Assembly (NCBI GenBank): GCA_963854835.1
Contig: OY978525.1
Span: forward strand, 80,007,128-80,071,127
From: Megamerina dolium
Lineage: Eukaryota > Arthropoda > Insecta > Diptera > Megamerinidae
Direction: 5' to 3'
DNA: 64,000 nucleotides
Below are positions 9,837-19,692 of the stretch, in pieces; within the stretch, counting starts at the first letter, position 1; every line of letters begins with the position of its first letter. Under the pieces are notes generated by a model that searched no databases, was not told the DNA's origin, and saw only the letters and a program-made list of their open reading frames with translations. The position numbers were made by a program, and so were the translations under genes.

Positions 9837-9850
9837 TTACTCCCCTCTTA
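9837..9850 (-). other. Polypurine tract of the CsRn1-like element
   Basis: On the minus strand the purine run AAGAGGGGAGTAA lies directly before the LTR start TGTAG. It is the expected primer for plus-strand DNA synthesis. Confidence 0.8.
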
Positions 9851-10745
9851 GAAAGCGGCTAGATCTGCAGTAAACGCTGGTTTGAGTCTGTCGATGGAAA
9901 CTTTGACGTCTTTGTCATTTATTTTAATGACGTAGTATTTCGGTGCGCGACTCAAAACTTTGTACGGACCCTTGTATGATGGCAAAAGTGATGGCCGTAT
10001 GGAATCATCTCTGAGAAATATTTGTTCGCATGATCTCAATGCTGGATGGATAAAAACTTTTGGTGTTGTATGCCAAGAAGCGTCAACAGGTCGTAAATCT
10101 CTCATCACACGTCTGAGCTCAGTTAGCATCTCATGCTCGTGGCTTGTAGGTTTGCTGTCGACCCAAAATGCTGACGGCAAACGAAGGTTTGTTCCGTATA
10201 CAAGTTCAGCAGGAGTAGCCATTAGGTCGTCTTTGAACGTAGAACGTAATCCCAGCATAATTGAAGGCAAATACGTTGTCCATTGGTCAGCGTTGTGGCA
10301 TAGAATTGCTGACTTGAGGGTACGGTTGCTTGAAGGTGGTATGGCATTGTTCGAAGGTGGTTAACTCCAAGGCGCTGCAACAGCTGTTGAAATAGGGTGC
10401 TTTCGAATTGCCTACCTAAATCCGAGGTTATGCTGACGGGAACACCAAAGCGGGAAATCCACTCATTGAGCAAGGCTTTCGCTACTGTGGGTGCTGCAAT
10501 GTCTGGCATAGGTATGGCGTCTGGCCATCTAGTGAACCGGTCTATAATTGTCAGACAGTAGCGATTGTCCTCTGACAATGGAAAAGGTCCAACAATGTCA
10601 ATATGTAGATGTGCAAAACGTTGCGTTGCCATTTCGCGCTGCTGAAGAACTGCTCTGTTATGACGAACAACTTTTGTTCGCTGGTATTGGATGCAATTAC
10701 GGGCGAAGTTCTTGCTATCGCGTTGGATAGACGGCCACACAAAGC
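9848..10745 (-). pseudogene. Integrase of the CsRn1-like element, catalytic Glu deleted
   Basis: Integrase inserts the DNA copy into the genome. The zinc-binding half is partly visible (HDLSHPGTKA upstream, then NCIQYQRTK, where the last Cys of the usual C-x2-C is Tyr). The core has the first two acidic residues, in [10 protein letters not shown] and [12 protein letters not shown]. About 10370-10345 a deletion removes the stretch that should carry the third acidic residue (Glu) and shifts the frame. The C-terminal part (10270-9848) is open again and includes [20 protein letters not shown] and a GPYKVLSR block typical of the family. A second frame shift separates integrase from RNase H near 10745. 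Confidence 0.85.
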
Positions 10746-10746
10746 G

Positions 10747-12224
10747 CTACGTTGTAAGGCGTGCTGTAGCTTTTGTCCCAGGGTGCGATAGATCGTGTAT
10801 ATCGCGTGCAAAACATTTGGTCTGTACTTTTTCGTGATGAACGGGCGCAGCTTTCCAGTTGAGCAGTCGCAGTAAACTGGAAGGGAGAGCAAATTGTGCA
10901 AGATTAAGTGAATGACGCTTACTACCTGACAACAATGAGAGCAGCTCTTCGTCTTCAGTTTGGTCTTCGGCTAATTGGTCGTAATCAAGGGGCGCATGAT
11001 CGATTGAATTAATGCGTGACATCAAATCAGCTGCAGCGTTCCTCTCACCCTCAACATGGCGAATGTCTGTGGTGATTTGCGAGATAAAATCAAGTTGTCT
11101 CACTTGGCGGTCGGAAGCTTTCTCGAGGCGCTGGCGAAACGCGTACACAAGTGGTTTATGGTCAGTGTATACGTGACATTCTCTGCCTTCCACCATGTAC
11201 CGCAAGTGACGAAGACCAAGGTATAATGCCGTCAGCTCGCGATCGTACGTGCTATACCGCATCTCGGCCTTGTTGAACTTTTTTGAAAAGAAGCCGAGAG
11301 GTTGCATGCCACCATCGACTACTTGATTCAGCACGGCACCTGCCGCAAAATTCGAAGCGTCGACCCATAGTGACAATTCTGCGTTGGGAAGAGGATGCGC
11401 CAGCATAGAACAATTAGCTAATTGCTGCTTGCAGGCTTCAAAATTCAGTGAAGCTTCATCGGTCCATAACAGTGGCGTTGCATCGTTGCGCTTGTTTGCA
11501 GCAATCATTGCGAAGAGAGGGCCTTGTGACTCTAATGCATTCGGTAGGAATCGCCGGTAAAAGTTCAGCATTGCAAGAAAACGTTTAAGCTCCTTTGCGA
11601 CAGATGGGCGCTTGAATTTTAATAGGGCGTCTACACGGCTTGGCAGAGGTGTAATGCCATCCTTGGTTACGGAATGTCCCAAAAACTCAAACTGAGTAAC
11701 GCCAAACTCCGACTTCGCTACATTAATTGTGAGATTATGCCCTCTTAAGCGTTCAAATACAATCCGTAAGTGCAAGCGATGCTCGTCAAATGATTTTGAT
11801 GCTACGCAGACGTCATCTATGTACGTGAAGACGAAGCTAAGGCCGCGAAAAACTTCGTTGATTAGCCGCTGGAAAGTCTGTGCAGCATTTCGCAAGCCGA
11901 AAGTCATCTGCGTGAACTCGTACAGCCCAAACGGTGTTGTTATGGCTGTCTTGCAAACATCATCAGGGTGAATCGGAACCTGGTGAAAGGCCTTTTGCAA
12001 ATCAATTTTCGAATATACAGAATTACCTGCGAGAACGTTGGTGAAGTCTGGCAAAAAAGGTAACGGGTAGCGGTCGGGAACAGTCTGTGCATTCAGAGAG
12101 CGGTAATCACCGCATGGCCTCCAAGACCCGTCAGATTTCCGCACCATATGGAGCGGGCTCGCCCAGCTGCTACTTGAGGGACGACAAATGCCAAGTTTAA
12201 GCAGCGAATCGAACTCAGCGCGCG
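10747..12224 (-). pseudogene. Reverse transcriptase and RNase H of the CsRn1-like element (long open part)
   Basis: A 466-codon open frame from an internal Met at 12147, open back to the insertion junction at 12224. Reverse transcriptase blocks: KSDGSWRPCGDYRSLN, YSKIDLQKAFHQVP, TPFGLYEFTQMTFGLRNAAQ, the catalytic box FTYIDDVCVAS, and FLGHSVTKDG. RNase H residues lie in LWVDASNFAAGAVLNQ, YDRELTALYLGL, VYTDHKPLVYAF and NAAADLMSR. The N-terminus of the domain is separated from protease by the nested errantivirus. The reading frame itself is otherwise undamaged, so the element was young when it was hit. Confidence 0.9.
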
Positions 12225-12791
12225 AGTTATATCTTTCCTTCGGGAAAAATAAAAGGAATTTTTCAAACCAAAATTTTAATCTTTATTGTTTGAAGGTGGT
12301 CTTAAGACTAAATTTTTACAATTTCATGTTCATTAATATAAACCCAAATGTAGTGAAAGCAATTCAATCGTATTCGCTGTTTTTCTTTATTCTTTTCTTT
12401 ATTTACCGACGTCGACATAATTTTACTTGATATTGTTGCTACGCCACTTAAAGTGAAGCGATCATGTAATCGCTAAATGTTAAGTGACTGCAGCTATGCT
12501 AAGCCATGATACTACGCTGGTTATACGACACTTTTCATGAGTGTCGTTGTCGCAACGTTTGCCCATGTCATTGGCACTTGTTCTTTTTAGTGCAGCGATG
12601 GTTATATGACACTTTTCATAAGTGTCGGTGACTTTAATTCTTGCATAATATTTTTGGGTGTCATTGGCATTTGTTTAAATGCAACGACTGTTTATACGAT
12701 TTAATTATTATTTATGTACTTGCGAATGATATTGTCGATGTCAGTAATATTGGTGAGGGTTGGTTGAATATGTGGCAGCACATACGTAACT
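12225..12791 (-). repeat. 3' LTR of the errantivirus
   Basis: Near-identical direct repeat of 18494-19060. The ends form the short inverted pair agtta/taact. The env reading frame ends inside this LTR, at 12701. The LTR contains short direct repeats built on gacacttttcat(a/g)agtgtcg near 12528 and 12608. Confidence 0.92.
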
Positions 12792-14200
12792 CCTCCCCCT
12801 TTTGATACAGGATTCTCCTGAATTCTGTTGTTTGATTTTATGCATTTAACCCACAGTATTACGATTGATGTTATTATTATTGCTATTACTACAATTGTTG
12901 GTATGCTATAAGTTATAATTTTGTTATTGTATTTGAGTTCTTCTATTTCTTTTAAATTTTGAATTGTTGTTAATTTTACTTCTTCTATCGTAAGTGTATT
13001 ATTGAATGTAATATTAGTGAATTTTGGTAAGATAATTTTATCTGTGTACATTTTTAAATTGTTTGAAAATTTTTTGTTTGCAATTTCTACTGAACAATTA
13101 TTGTATTGTATTACAAAATTTCCATTCAAGGTTTTATTTCCTGTATCACAGTTACTTGTGATTGAATTATTTCTTGCATTTTTTACAATTATTGTGTAGT
13201 CGTTAATGTATACAATTTCTGTGTTTTCGTTTTTTATTAATTGACATGTTTTATTTATTGTGCAATGTTTTGACAAAGTACATTCGTTTATGTATTTATT
13301 TTCTCTGTGTGTGTATATTTTATTATTATATTCAAATACTTCCTCTATTTCTGCATTTATTTCTTTATCTGGGCTTGGGATGGGTATTATTGTTATAACA
13401 TGAATAATTTGAAACGTTTTAGGTACTTTAATTACAAATATTAAATCATTGTTATTTTGAAATATGGCCGTTCTTAAATACATAATTTTGCTTATATTTA
13501 TTCCGTATTCGTTTATTTCTTTTTCTGTAAGAATACTTGCATTGCTAATGCCATTTTGTGCTGTTGTCACGTAACTTTGAATATGTTCAATATGATTTTG
13601 AATTGTAGTTAACATTAATAGTTTTTCTAGGTAAATATTTTGTACTAGGACGTCTTTTATTGTTCTTTGAAGGCCATTAATATGATAAAGAATGTCATTT
13701 TGATTTTGATTGATTGTATTTTTTATTAACTGTATTGTACTATCAAAATGGTCGTTAATTTTTATTTGCTGATTTAATTCTGTAATAGAGTTATGTAGGT
13801 TTGAATCAACTGTGCTAAGGTGGTTGGTAATATCTTCTCGGTCTGTATCGTCCATTGTGCCGAAAAGATATTTCCAAGCATTACCTACAAAATTAATTAA
13901 TCCCCTTTTTTGTCTACTGGTGGGTGTTATGGTTTTTAGTTTACTTAATAATACTTCTACTTGATTATTTATATATGCTTTTTGATTTGGATTTAAGGTA
14001 TTTAAAGTTTCATTCATTGATAGTAGTACATTTGTTATTTCATTAATATCTACTTTATGCAAAATTAGATCTGATTCTACTGGGATACTGTAATTCTTAT
14101 TGTCAATATCAATGTAGCCATTAGTTTCGGTTATTTGGTGTGTAATTAGATTACCGTGGATTCGGGGTAATGAGAGTATTATTAGTGTCCATAAAATTAT
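12701..14200 (-). CDS. env: Errantivirus envelope glycoprotein (Env), open frame without local ATG
   Basis: Membrane fusion glycoprotein of insect endogenous retroviruses, related to baculovirus F proteins. The frame is open from about 14200 to the stop at 12701, about 500 codons. A hydrophobic signal-like stretch lies near 14195-14150. A furin-type site, RQKR, is followed by GLINFVGNAWKYLFG, a fusion-peptide-like region. Many N-x-S/T sites follow. A membrane segment, IPTIVVIAIIITSIVILWV, lies about 50 residues before the end. The last 30 codons lie in the LTR. No ATG starts the frame. A splice-acceptor-like ttacag ends at 14201, which agrees with env being made from spliced RNA in known errantiviruses. 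The gene looks intact although pol is broken. Confidence 0.88.
   Translation of the reverse strand: MILWTLIILSLPRIHGNLITHQITETNGYIDIDNKNYSIPVESDLILHKVDINEITNVLLSMNETLNTLNPNQKAYINNQVEVLLSKLKTITPTSRQKRGLINFVGNAWKYLFGTMDDTDREDITNHLSTVDSNLHNSITELNQQIKINDHFDSTIQLIKNTINQNQNDILYHINGLQRTIKDVLVQNIYLEKLLMLTTIQNHIEHIQSYVTTAQNGISNASILTEKEINEYGINISKIMYLRTAIFQNNNDLIFVIKVPKTFQIIHVITIIPIPSPDKEINAEIEEVFEYNNKIYTHRENKYINECTLSKHCTINKTCQLIKNENTEIVYINDYTIIVKNARNNSITSNCDTGNKTLNGNFVIQYNNCSVEIANKKFSNNLKMYTDKIILPKFTNITFNNTLTIEEVKLTTIQNLKEIEELKYNNKIITYSIPTIVVIAIIITSIVILWVKCIKSNNRIQENPVSKGGGVTYVLPHIQPTLTNITDIDNIIRKYINNN
12792..12805 (-). other. Polypurine tract of the errantivirus
   Basis: The minus-strand purine run AAAAGGGGGAGG lies directly before the 3' LTR start, within the env frame. 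It is the plus-strand primer. Confidence 0.8.
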
Positions 14201-14235
14201 CTGTAATTTAGAAATATTAATAATATTAGTACCTA

Positions 14236-15281
14236 CTAATAGTTACCGAATTTTGTGGGTCTTTTGATGTTGCTTGTGTGGATTCCTTGTAGAAGCTTTT
14301 TCCTAAATTTTGGCTCTTCTTTATGCCTTAAATTTTTGTAATTTTTTATAAATCCCTCCTCTCTTGTTTCTATATAATTTTCCTTTCTCCTATTTGCTTT
14401 TGTTATGTTTTCTTCTTTTATTTTGCAAAGCCTTTCGTAAATTGTTGAATGACTTACTGAAGAGTTTTGTACTTCGTTTGGAGTACATTTGATTGTGTTA
14501 TGAAATGTGTTATTGTATAACATAATGGCTTTGTTAATTTGTTGTGTTATTGGTAAATATTGTTCTAAATTTAAGGTCCGTATTTTTTTTGTTATTGTGT
14601 TATTTAGCCTTTCTACATCACTGTTTCCTGTGTGGCTGTTAGGTTTGGTAATATGATATTGTATTCCCTCTTTTTGCATAAATTCCTTAACATTATCGTT
14701 GTTGAATTCATTATCGAATATCATTTTAGTTACTTTGCCTTTTATGGATAAAAATTGTTGTAATTAGGTTACGAGAGTTCTGCTATTTCTATCTACTAGT
14801 GGTAAGCAAGTAGCGTGTTTTGAAAATTTGTCGATGAAGACAATAAAAGAATGTTTGCTATTTACGTAAGTATCAACATGGATTATTTCGTTAGTTGTTT
14901 TTGGGGTGTAAGTCAATTGAAATTTATTTTTTTTTGGATTTCGGTCGTATTTTCCACCTGAGCATATGTCACAATTATTTATTACTTTATTTATTTGCTC
15001 TCTGAGGTGAGGGTTATACAGTTTAGTTTTTAATTTCTCGAAAGATGCTGTTATACCACAGTGACCACTTTCGTTTTTTGAAAAAGAGCAATTTGTTTTC
15101 TTAGTTCTTCTTCGTTTTCTATGTCAATCGCCATTTGTGAACATTTGACGAATTTGACGCTGGGATTTGCTGAATACTCTTCTTGGATAATTTTGTAAAT
15201 TTTATAATATTCGTGATCATTAAGGTGGGAATATATGCCTACTTTCCCTTTGTCTATCTCTCTTCTAATGATATTTAGCAC
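14236..15281 (-). pseudogene. Errantivirus integrase, interrupted
   Basis: The integrase region reads in three pieces. 15281-15051 covers the linker after RNase H and runs out of frame at the zinc-binding domain, whose HCGI and NNCDICSGG parts are in another frame at about 15065-14950. The core has IIHVDTY (first acidic residue, about 14885), then a TAA stop near 14764, then IFDNEFNNDN (second) and GNSDVERLN (third, Glu). So all three catalytic residues survive but the frame does not. The C-terminus ends in a stop at 14236, just before env. Confidence 0.85.
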
Positions 15282-15307
15282 ATTGTTTTGATCGATATCA
15301 TTCTTGT

Positions 15308-16300
15308 CTAAGTAAATTCTCTAAATATAATTTCAACGGGGTTTTGTTTCTGCTGTACTATGATTATTTGTGTTCTGAATCTATTCACTACGGTGTCTAA
15401 AATAGGAATTTCAAACCCTAAGTTCTCTTCTTGTGAGTGGACAGTTTCTACTTCCACTGACATGCTGTTATTTTCTTCATTGCCTTGAAGAATTTCTATA
15501 TGAGCATTAATTTCGTCGCTTTTTATTCTGCTTAAGAAATCGACAATGTTGTTGGTTTTTCCTTTTATATATTCGAGTGAAAAGTCATATTCTCCTAAAC
15601 TAACGAGCCATCTCTGCAATCTTGGACTTATGTCTTTTCCAGTGTATTTTGTCATTAGCCACTTTAGTGGTTGGTGATCACTTTCCAGATCAAATTGTCT
15701 GCCAAAAACGTATGGGCGAAAATATTTAACGGCCCATACTATTGCTAACAACTCCTTTTCGATTGTAGCATAATTTGCTTCATGTTTATTCAATGTTCTT
15801 GATGCATATGCAATGGGATGTTCATCTTGAGATAAAACGGCTCCAATTGCAAAGTTACTAGCATCTGTAGTGATTTTGAATTTTTTTGTAAAGTTGGGAT
15901 AACGCAATATAGGTGAATTTGTCACGATATCCTTTAATTTTTCGAATGAAGCTATAAAAGCGGGGTCGTATTCGTTGACTTTTTGGTCCTTTTTTAGGTA
16001 TTGGGTCATAGGATATGCGATTTTCGCATAATCTTTTACAAATTTCCTGTAAAAACCCGTCATTCCCAAGAATGATTTTATTTTCTTTGTATTATTTGGT
16101 ATTTTCAAATTTCTGATAATTTCAACTTTAGCGGGATTTGGTTTTACTCCGTTTTCTGTGAGAATATGTCCCAAAAATTGCGTTTCTTTCTTCAGAAAGT
16201 CGCATTTGTCTACTTGTATTTTCAATTTGGCCTTCCTTAGAGCCTGAAATATTAATTTTAAGTGCCGAACACTAAGATATCGTCCATGTAAACGACGCAT
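15308..16300 (-). pseudogene. Errantivirus RT thumb and RNase H (second pol frame)
   Basis: An open frame of 330 codons containing FLGHILTENGVKPNP (end of the RT palm/thumb) and a full RNase H. The active residues lie in ITTDASNFAIGAVLSQ, IEKELLAIVWAV, LESDHQPLKWL and NNIVDFLSR. It overlaps the previous pol frame by about 40 bases (16258-16300). Relative to the family, bases are missing directly after the YMDD box, so RT is split into two frames. Confidence 0.88.
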
Positions 16301-17330
16301 ATCTTATTTATATATTTGTGAAGAATTTTGTTCATCAGCCTTTGGAAGGTTGATGGGGCATTTTTTAAGCCAAAAGGCATACGAATAAACTCGTAATGCC
16401 CAAACGGTGTTGAAAATGCCGTTTTAGCTCTATCTTCTTTTCTAACTGGAATTTGATGAAACCCCTTGGCCAAGTCCAAAGTTGTAAAGTATTGTGCTCT
16501 ACCCAGTTTGTCTAGTAATGAATTTAAATTCGGGATTGGAAATTTATCATCCACTGTAAATTCATTTAACTTTCTGTAATCAATGACAATTCTGTATTTC
16601 TTTATCCCAGAGTTGTCTAATTTTTTCTCGACAATCCACAATGGACTATTGTAGGGTGAGTTACTTTCTTTTATAATATTTTGCTCTAGCATGTCTTTTA
16701 TTTGTTTTTTTATTTCCTCTTCATGAACTTGAGGATACCTATATATTTTAGTGTATAAAGGGCTGTCATTAGTGGTAACAATTTCATGTTGCACTTCATT
16801 TGTGCAGGACAACTTATCCCCTTCCTTAAAAAATACATCCTCGAACTCAGTAAGCATCCTTAAGGTTGCCTGATGTTCATCAGTATTTAAATGAGATAAA
16901 TCGAAATTATTTGTTGCATCACTAGACCTTGTTTGTTGTAAATTATAAATATGTTGAATATATTGAGAATAATTATATTCGTCGAAATAGAATTTATTAT
17001 TTAGAAGTTCAACATATTTTTCTTTATGATAAATTCTTGCCATTAATGGTCGCAAAAAATTTTGCCCTATTATAGCAGAAAAATTTTTGTTTGGAAAGTT
17101 AATAACTTTCCATTGAAGTGTGCCAAGGCATCCAAATTCTTTCGGAAACGGTGTTGTAATAATATAATTAATTTCATTTATGCCGTTAAGTGTTTTATAA
17201 AATAATGGTTTCTTTAGAGTAGTTTCTGGGTATTCCGTTAATACCCCTTTTTTCATTACACTAGTAGAAGAGCCTGTATCGACAAGGCATCTAATTTTTT
17301 GTTTCCCAATTGAAATGTGAATTATGGGTA
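16258..17330 (-). pseudogene. Errantivirus protease and RT, up to the YMDD box
   Basis: Protease (aspartic; CLVDTGSSTSVM at about 17285-17250) cuts the polyprotein. The RT follows: SPYNSPLWIVEKK, RIVIDYRKLNEFT, TTLDLAKGFHQIP, TPFGHYEFIRMPFGLKN, ending at VVYMDDILVFGT and a stop at 16258. The frame begins upstream of the first ATG (17256) and overlaps the end of gag near 17322, as expected for a gag-pol frameshift. The stop after YMDD is a mutation. Confidence 0.9.
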
Positions 17331-18287
17331 ATGTATCTCGTGAGGCAATGTTAAAAAATTTATTTCGTTATCCTTTTCAATTTGGTTCTCCTGAAAGGTA
17401 CCTATTTCTATAGGTTCAGGTGCTAGTCTGGTGTTATTAGAGTTAATACTCCTATTGGTGATTCTCGTTTGAGTAGTATTGTTATCTCTACGATATTGAT
17501 TACTTGGGATATAATTGTGCCTAATTTTATTGTAATTTTGAGTAAATGGTATATATTGATTGTGGCTATTGGTATTTGCATTGTGTACAGGTGTGTTATT
17601 TTGATTATATGTATTAGTACTTTGTAGTTTTTTGTAATTAGTTTGGTTTTTTCTATATTTTATATGTATAGCCCTAGGGTCATCTAGTGCTTTAATTTGC
17701 GAGTATTTCATTATTATCGCGTTTAATGAACTAACTTGATCTAAGTGTGATCGCATAGGAATATCAATTTTTTCTATTAGTATATTAACTAAATCCATGT
17801 CGACTCTGTCTGGTTTGTATATACTAGGTTTGTTTTCATCGAATAAGTATATTTGGTTTATTTCGTGTTTAGCTTTTTCGAAATATATAAATAGTTCTCT
17901 AAGATTGCTTACGTTTATGTTTCTGCACTTATTGAATACATCGCCGTAGGTGGCTCTTGGTCTAAACCGCTCCAGCAATTTCGCCTTCATTTCGTCCTGG
18001 ATGCATTGACCTGTTGTTCCCATGATCTTCTCGTTTGCTATGATCGTCATTGCTAACGTCATCACTGCTTCCACTGACTTGATGAATGGTATGACGTAGT
18101 GGGTGTCGTCTAGGCATTTTAGTTGCCTGAATTGTTGTAGAATATCCTTTGGTGACAGGAATGTTTGGTGTTGTGGCGTTTGTTGCTGTTGCACGTTGTG
18201 CAACTGGCTGCGCAACTGGTTGATCGTATCTTCTTGTGATCTGATAACGACCGCCATCTGGACCATTTGTTCCTCGTTCTGTTGCAT
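17322..18287 (-). CDS. gag: Errantivirus Gag
   Basis: Structural capsid protein. I take the start as the ATG at 18287, because the frame upstream of it has only a TTG. The N-terminus has Gln-rich coiled-coil-like sequence (RSQEDTINQLRSQLHNV). The middle shows KAKLLERFRPRATYGDVFN, a conserved Gag block of 17.6/297-type elements. The C-terminus is Asn/Gln/Thr-rich with basic residues, in place of zinc knuckles. No internal stop is seen over about 320 codons. It ends just where the protease frame begins. Confidence 0.85.
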   Translation of the reverse strand: MQQNEEQMVQMAVVIRSQEDTINQLRSQLHNVQQQQTPQHQTFLSPKDILQQFRQLKCLDDTHYVIPFIKSVEAVMTLAMTIIANEKIMGTTGQCIQDEMKAKLLERFRPRATYGDVFNKCRNINVSNLRELFIYFEKAKHEINQIYLFDENKPSIYKPDRVDMDLVNILIEKIDIPMRSHLDQVSSLNAIIMKYSQIKALDDPRAIHIKYRKNQTNYKKLQSTNTYNQNNTPVHNANTNSHNQYIPFTQNYNKIRHNYIPSNQYRRDNNTTQTRITNRSINSNNTRLAPEPIEIGTFQENQIEKDNEINFLTLPHEIHYP

Positions 18288-18310
18288 GTTTTTTTCACTC
18301 ACACACAATT

Positions 18311-18443
18311 ATGTTTTGTGGCAGTTAAAATTGTTCAAGTTTGTTGTATTTGCACTTATTTATTTATTTGCAACAAATTTATGTTTTGTGGCAGTTAAAA
18401 TTGTTCAAGTTTGTTGTATTTGCACTTATTTATTTATTTGCAC
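18311..18443. repeat. Tandem 70-base repeat in the errantivirus leader
   Basis: Two near-perfect copies of a 70-base unit starting atgttttgtggcag at 18311 and 18381 lie between the primer site and gag. In gypsy-type elements the leader can hold insulator or regulatory repeats. No known protein-binding motif is claimed here. Confidence 0.85.
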
Positions 18444-18480
18444 TTCGTTTCGAAAGGAAATATTTCTTTAGAAATATTTT

Positions 18481-18493
18481 CCGCGACTGCGCC
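18481..18493 (-). other. Primer-binding site, tRNA-Ser type
   Basis: Directly inside the 5' LTR the minus strand reads GGCGCAGTCGCGG after the LTR's final T. This resembles the TGGCGCAGTCGG complement of an insect tRNA-Ser 3' end, the primer used by 17.6/297-type elements. Confidence 0.8.
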
Positions 18494-19060
18494 AGTTATA
18501 TCTTTCCTTCGGGAAAAATAAAAGGAATTTTTCAAACCAAAATTTTAATCTTTATTGTTTGAAGGTGGTCTTAAGACTAAATTTTTACAATTTCATGTTC
18601 ATTAATACAAACCCAAATGTAGTGAAAGCAATTCAATCGTATTCGCTGTTTTTCTTTATTCTTTTCTTTATTTACCGACGTCGACATAATTTTACTTGAT
18701 ATTGTTGCTACGCCACTTAAAGTGAAGCGATCATGTAATCGCTAAATGTTAAGTGACTGCAGCTATGCTAAGCCATGATACTACGCTGGTTATACGACAC
18801 TTTTCATGAGTGTCGTTGTAGCAACGTTTGCCCATGTCATTGGCACTTGTTCTTTTTAGTGCAGCGATGGTTATATGACACTTTTCATAAGTGTCGGTGA
18901 CTTTAATTCTTGCATAATATTTTTGGGTGTCATTGGCATTTGTTTAAATGCAACGACTGTTTATACGATTTAATTATTATTTATGTACTTGCGAATGATA
19001 TTGTCGATGTCAGTAATATTGGTGAGGGTTGGTTGAGTATGTGGCAGCACATACGTAACT
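18494..19060 (-). repeat. 5' LTR of the errantivirus
   Basis: 567 bases, nearly identical to 12225-12791. By eye I see only a few differences (for example cgttgtcgc versus cgttgtagc, and gaatatg versus gagtatg). This suggests a fairly recent insertion. The terminal cgcg duplication follows at 19061. Confidence 0.92.
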
Positions 19061-19692
19061 CGCGCTGCGGCTAGCCTCTCCGGCGAAAGTCTGCGTGGGC
19101 GTGAAAACACTGGTTGGCCGTTCGTTATGATGCGATGAACTACGGTCGATTTCGAAGACGTTCCAATGGGCGACGTGCGTGTGATATCAACGAATTCACG
19201 CAATAAATCTTCAAATTTCGAGTCGGCGCAAATTGTTTTTAAACTCGCACTGCTTGTCTTGTCAATTTTGCAACGTGTTTGCAATTCAGTTGTATTATCG
19301 CGCAGAGATTTTCCCTTGAGGTCCACTAAAATGCCAAAGTGGCTCAAAAAATCGGCGCCGATAATAGCTTGAGAAACATCGGCTATCAAAAAATTCCATA
19401 CGAATTCGCGACGTAAGTTTAAGTCTAATTTTAATATGGTTTCGCCATATACTACGATGGGTGAGCTATTGGCGGCAAACAATTTTACTCCGGTATCGTT
19501 TACTCGTGCTGTCTTCGCATCTGGTGGTATCACAGACACGTCGGCGCCTGTGTCCACGAGAAAATTAATTTTTGTTGATTTATCAAAGATGCGGAGTCGA
19601 CTATTTTTGACGACGTCAGGTTGTTTGCCAATACCTGAAGTCGTGACAGTAGAGCAATCCTATTGCGAAGTACTTGCTTTCACAAAAGTGCA
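19061..19692 (-). pseudogene. Protease and pol N-terminus of the CsRn1-like element, cut by the errantivirus
   Basis: An aspartic protease with DTGADVSVIPPD at about 19557-19520 and the later block IIGADFLSHFGILVD. It continues through GTSSKSTVVHRI and FSRPRRLSPERLAAAR, where the host frame stops at the errantivirus LTR (19060). The interrupted gene resumes at 12224. The open frame runs on into the LTR, but that tail is not part of the gene. Confidence 0.88.

Larger units (their letters stand above)
12225..19060 (-). mobile_element. Errantivirus-type Ty3/Gypsy element with env, nested in the CsRn1-like pol
   Basis: This is a 6836-base element on the minus strand with two 567-base LTRs. The flanks give a 4-base target duplication, cgcg, at 12221-12224 and 19061-19064, within an alternating purine-pyrimidine site, as is usual for the Drosophila gypsy/17.6 group. 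Order on the minus strand: LTR, tRNA-Ser type primer site, leader with tandem repeats, gag, protease-RT-RNase H-integrase, env, polypurine tract, LTR. Gag and env frames are open. Pol has at least four breaks. It interrupts the outer element between protease and reverse transcriptase. It is an insect endogenous retrovirus, apparently inactive. Confidence 0.93.

Noticed and set aside
10222..10364. Plus-strand frames antisense to CsRn1 integrase and RT (also 11729-11971, 19166-19957)
   Set aside because: Shadows of the minus-strand pol and gag genes.
12188..12430. Plus-strand 80-codon frame in the LTR, and its partners near 18103-18562
   Set aside because: They lie antisense to the errantivirus LTR and leader and have no domain. 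Chance frames.
18970..19557. A continuous frame joining outer-element protease to an Env-like tail
   Set aside because: The frame crosses the errantivirus insertion junction at 19060 and ends in its LTR. It is an accidental fusion, not a gene.
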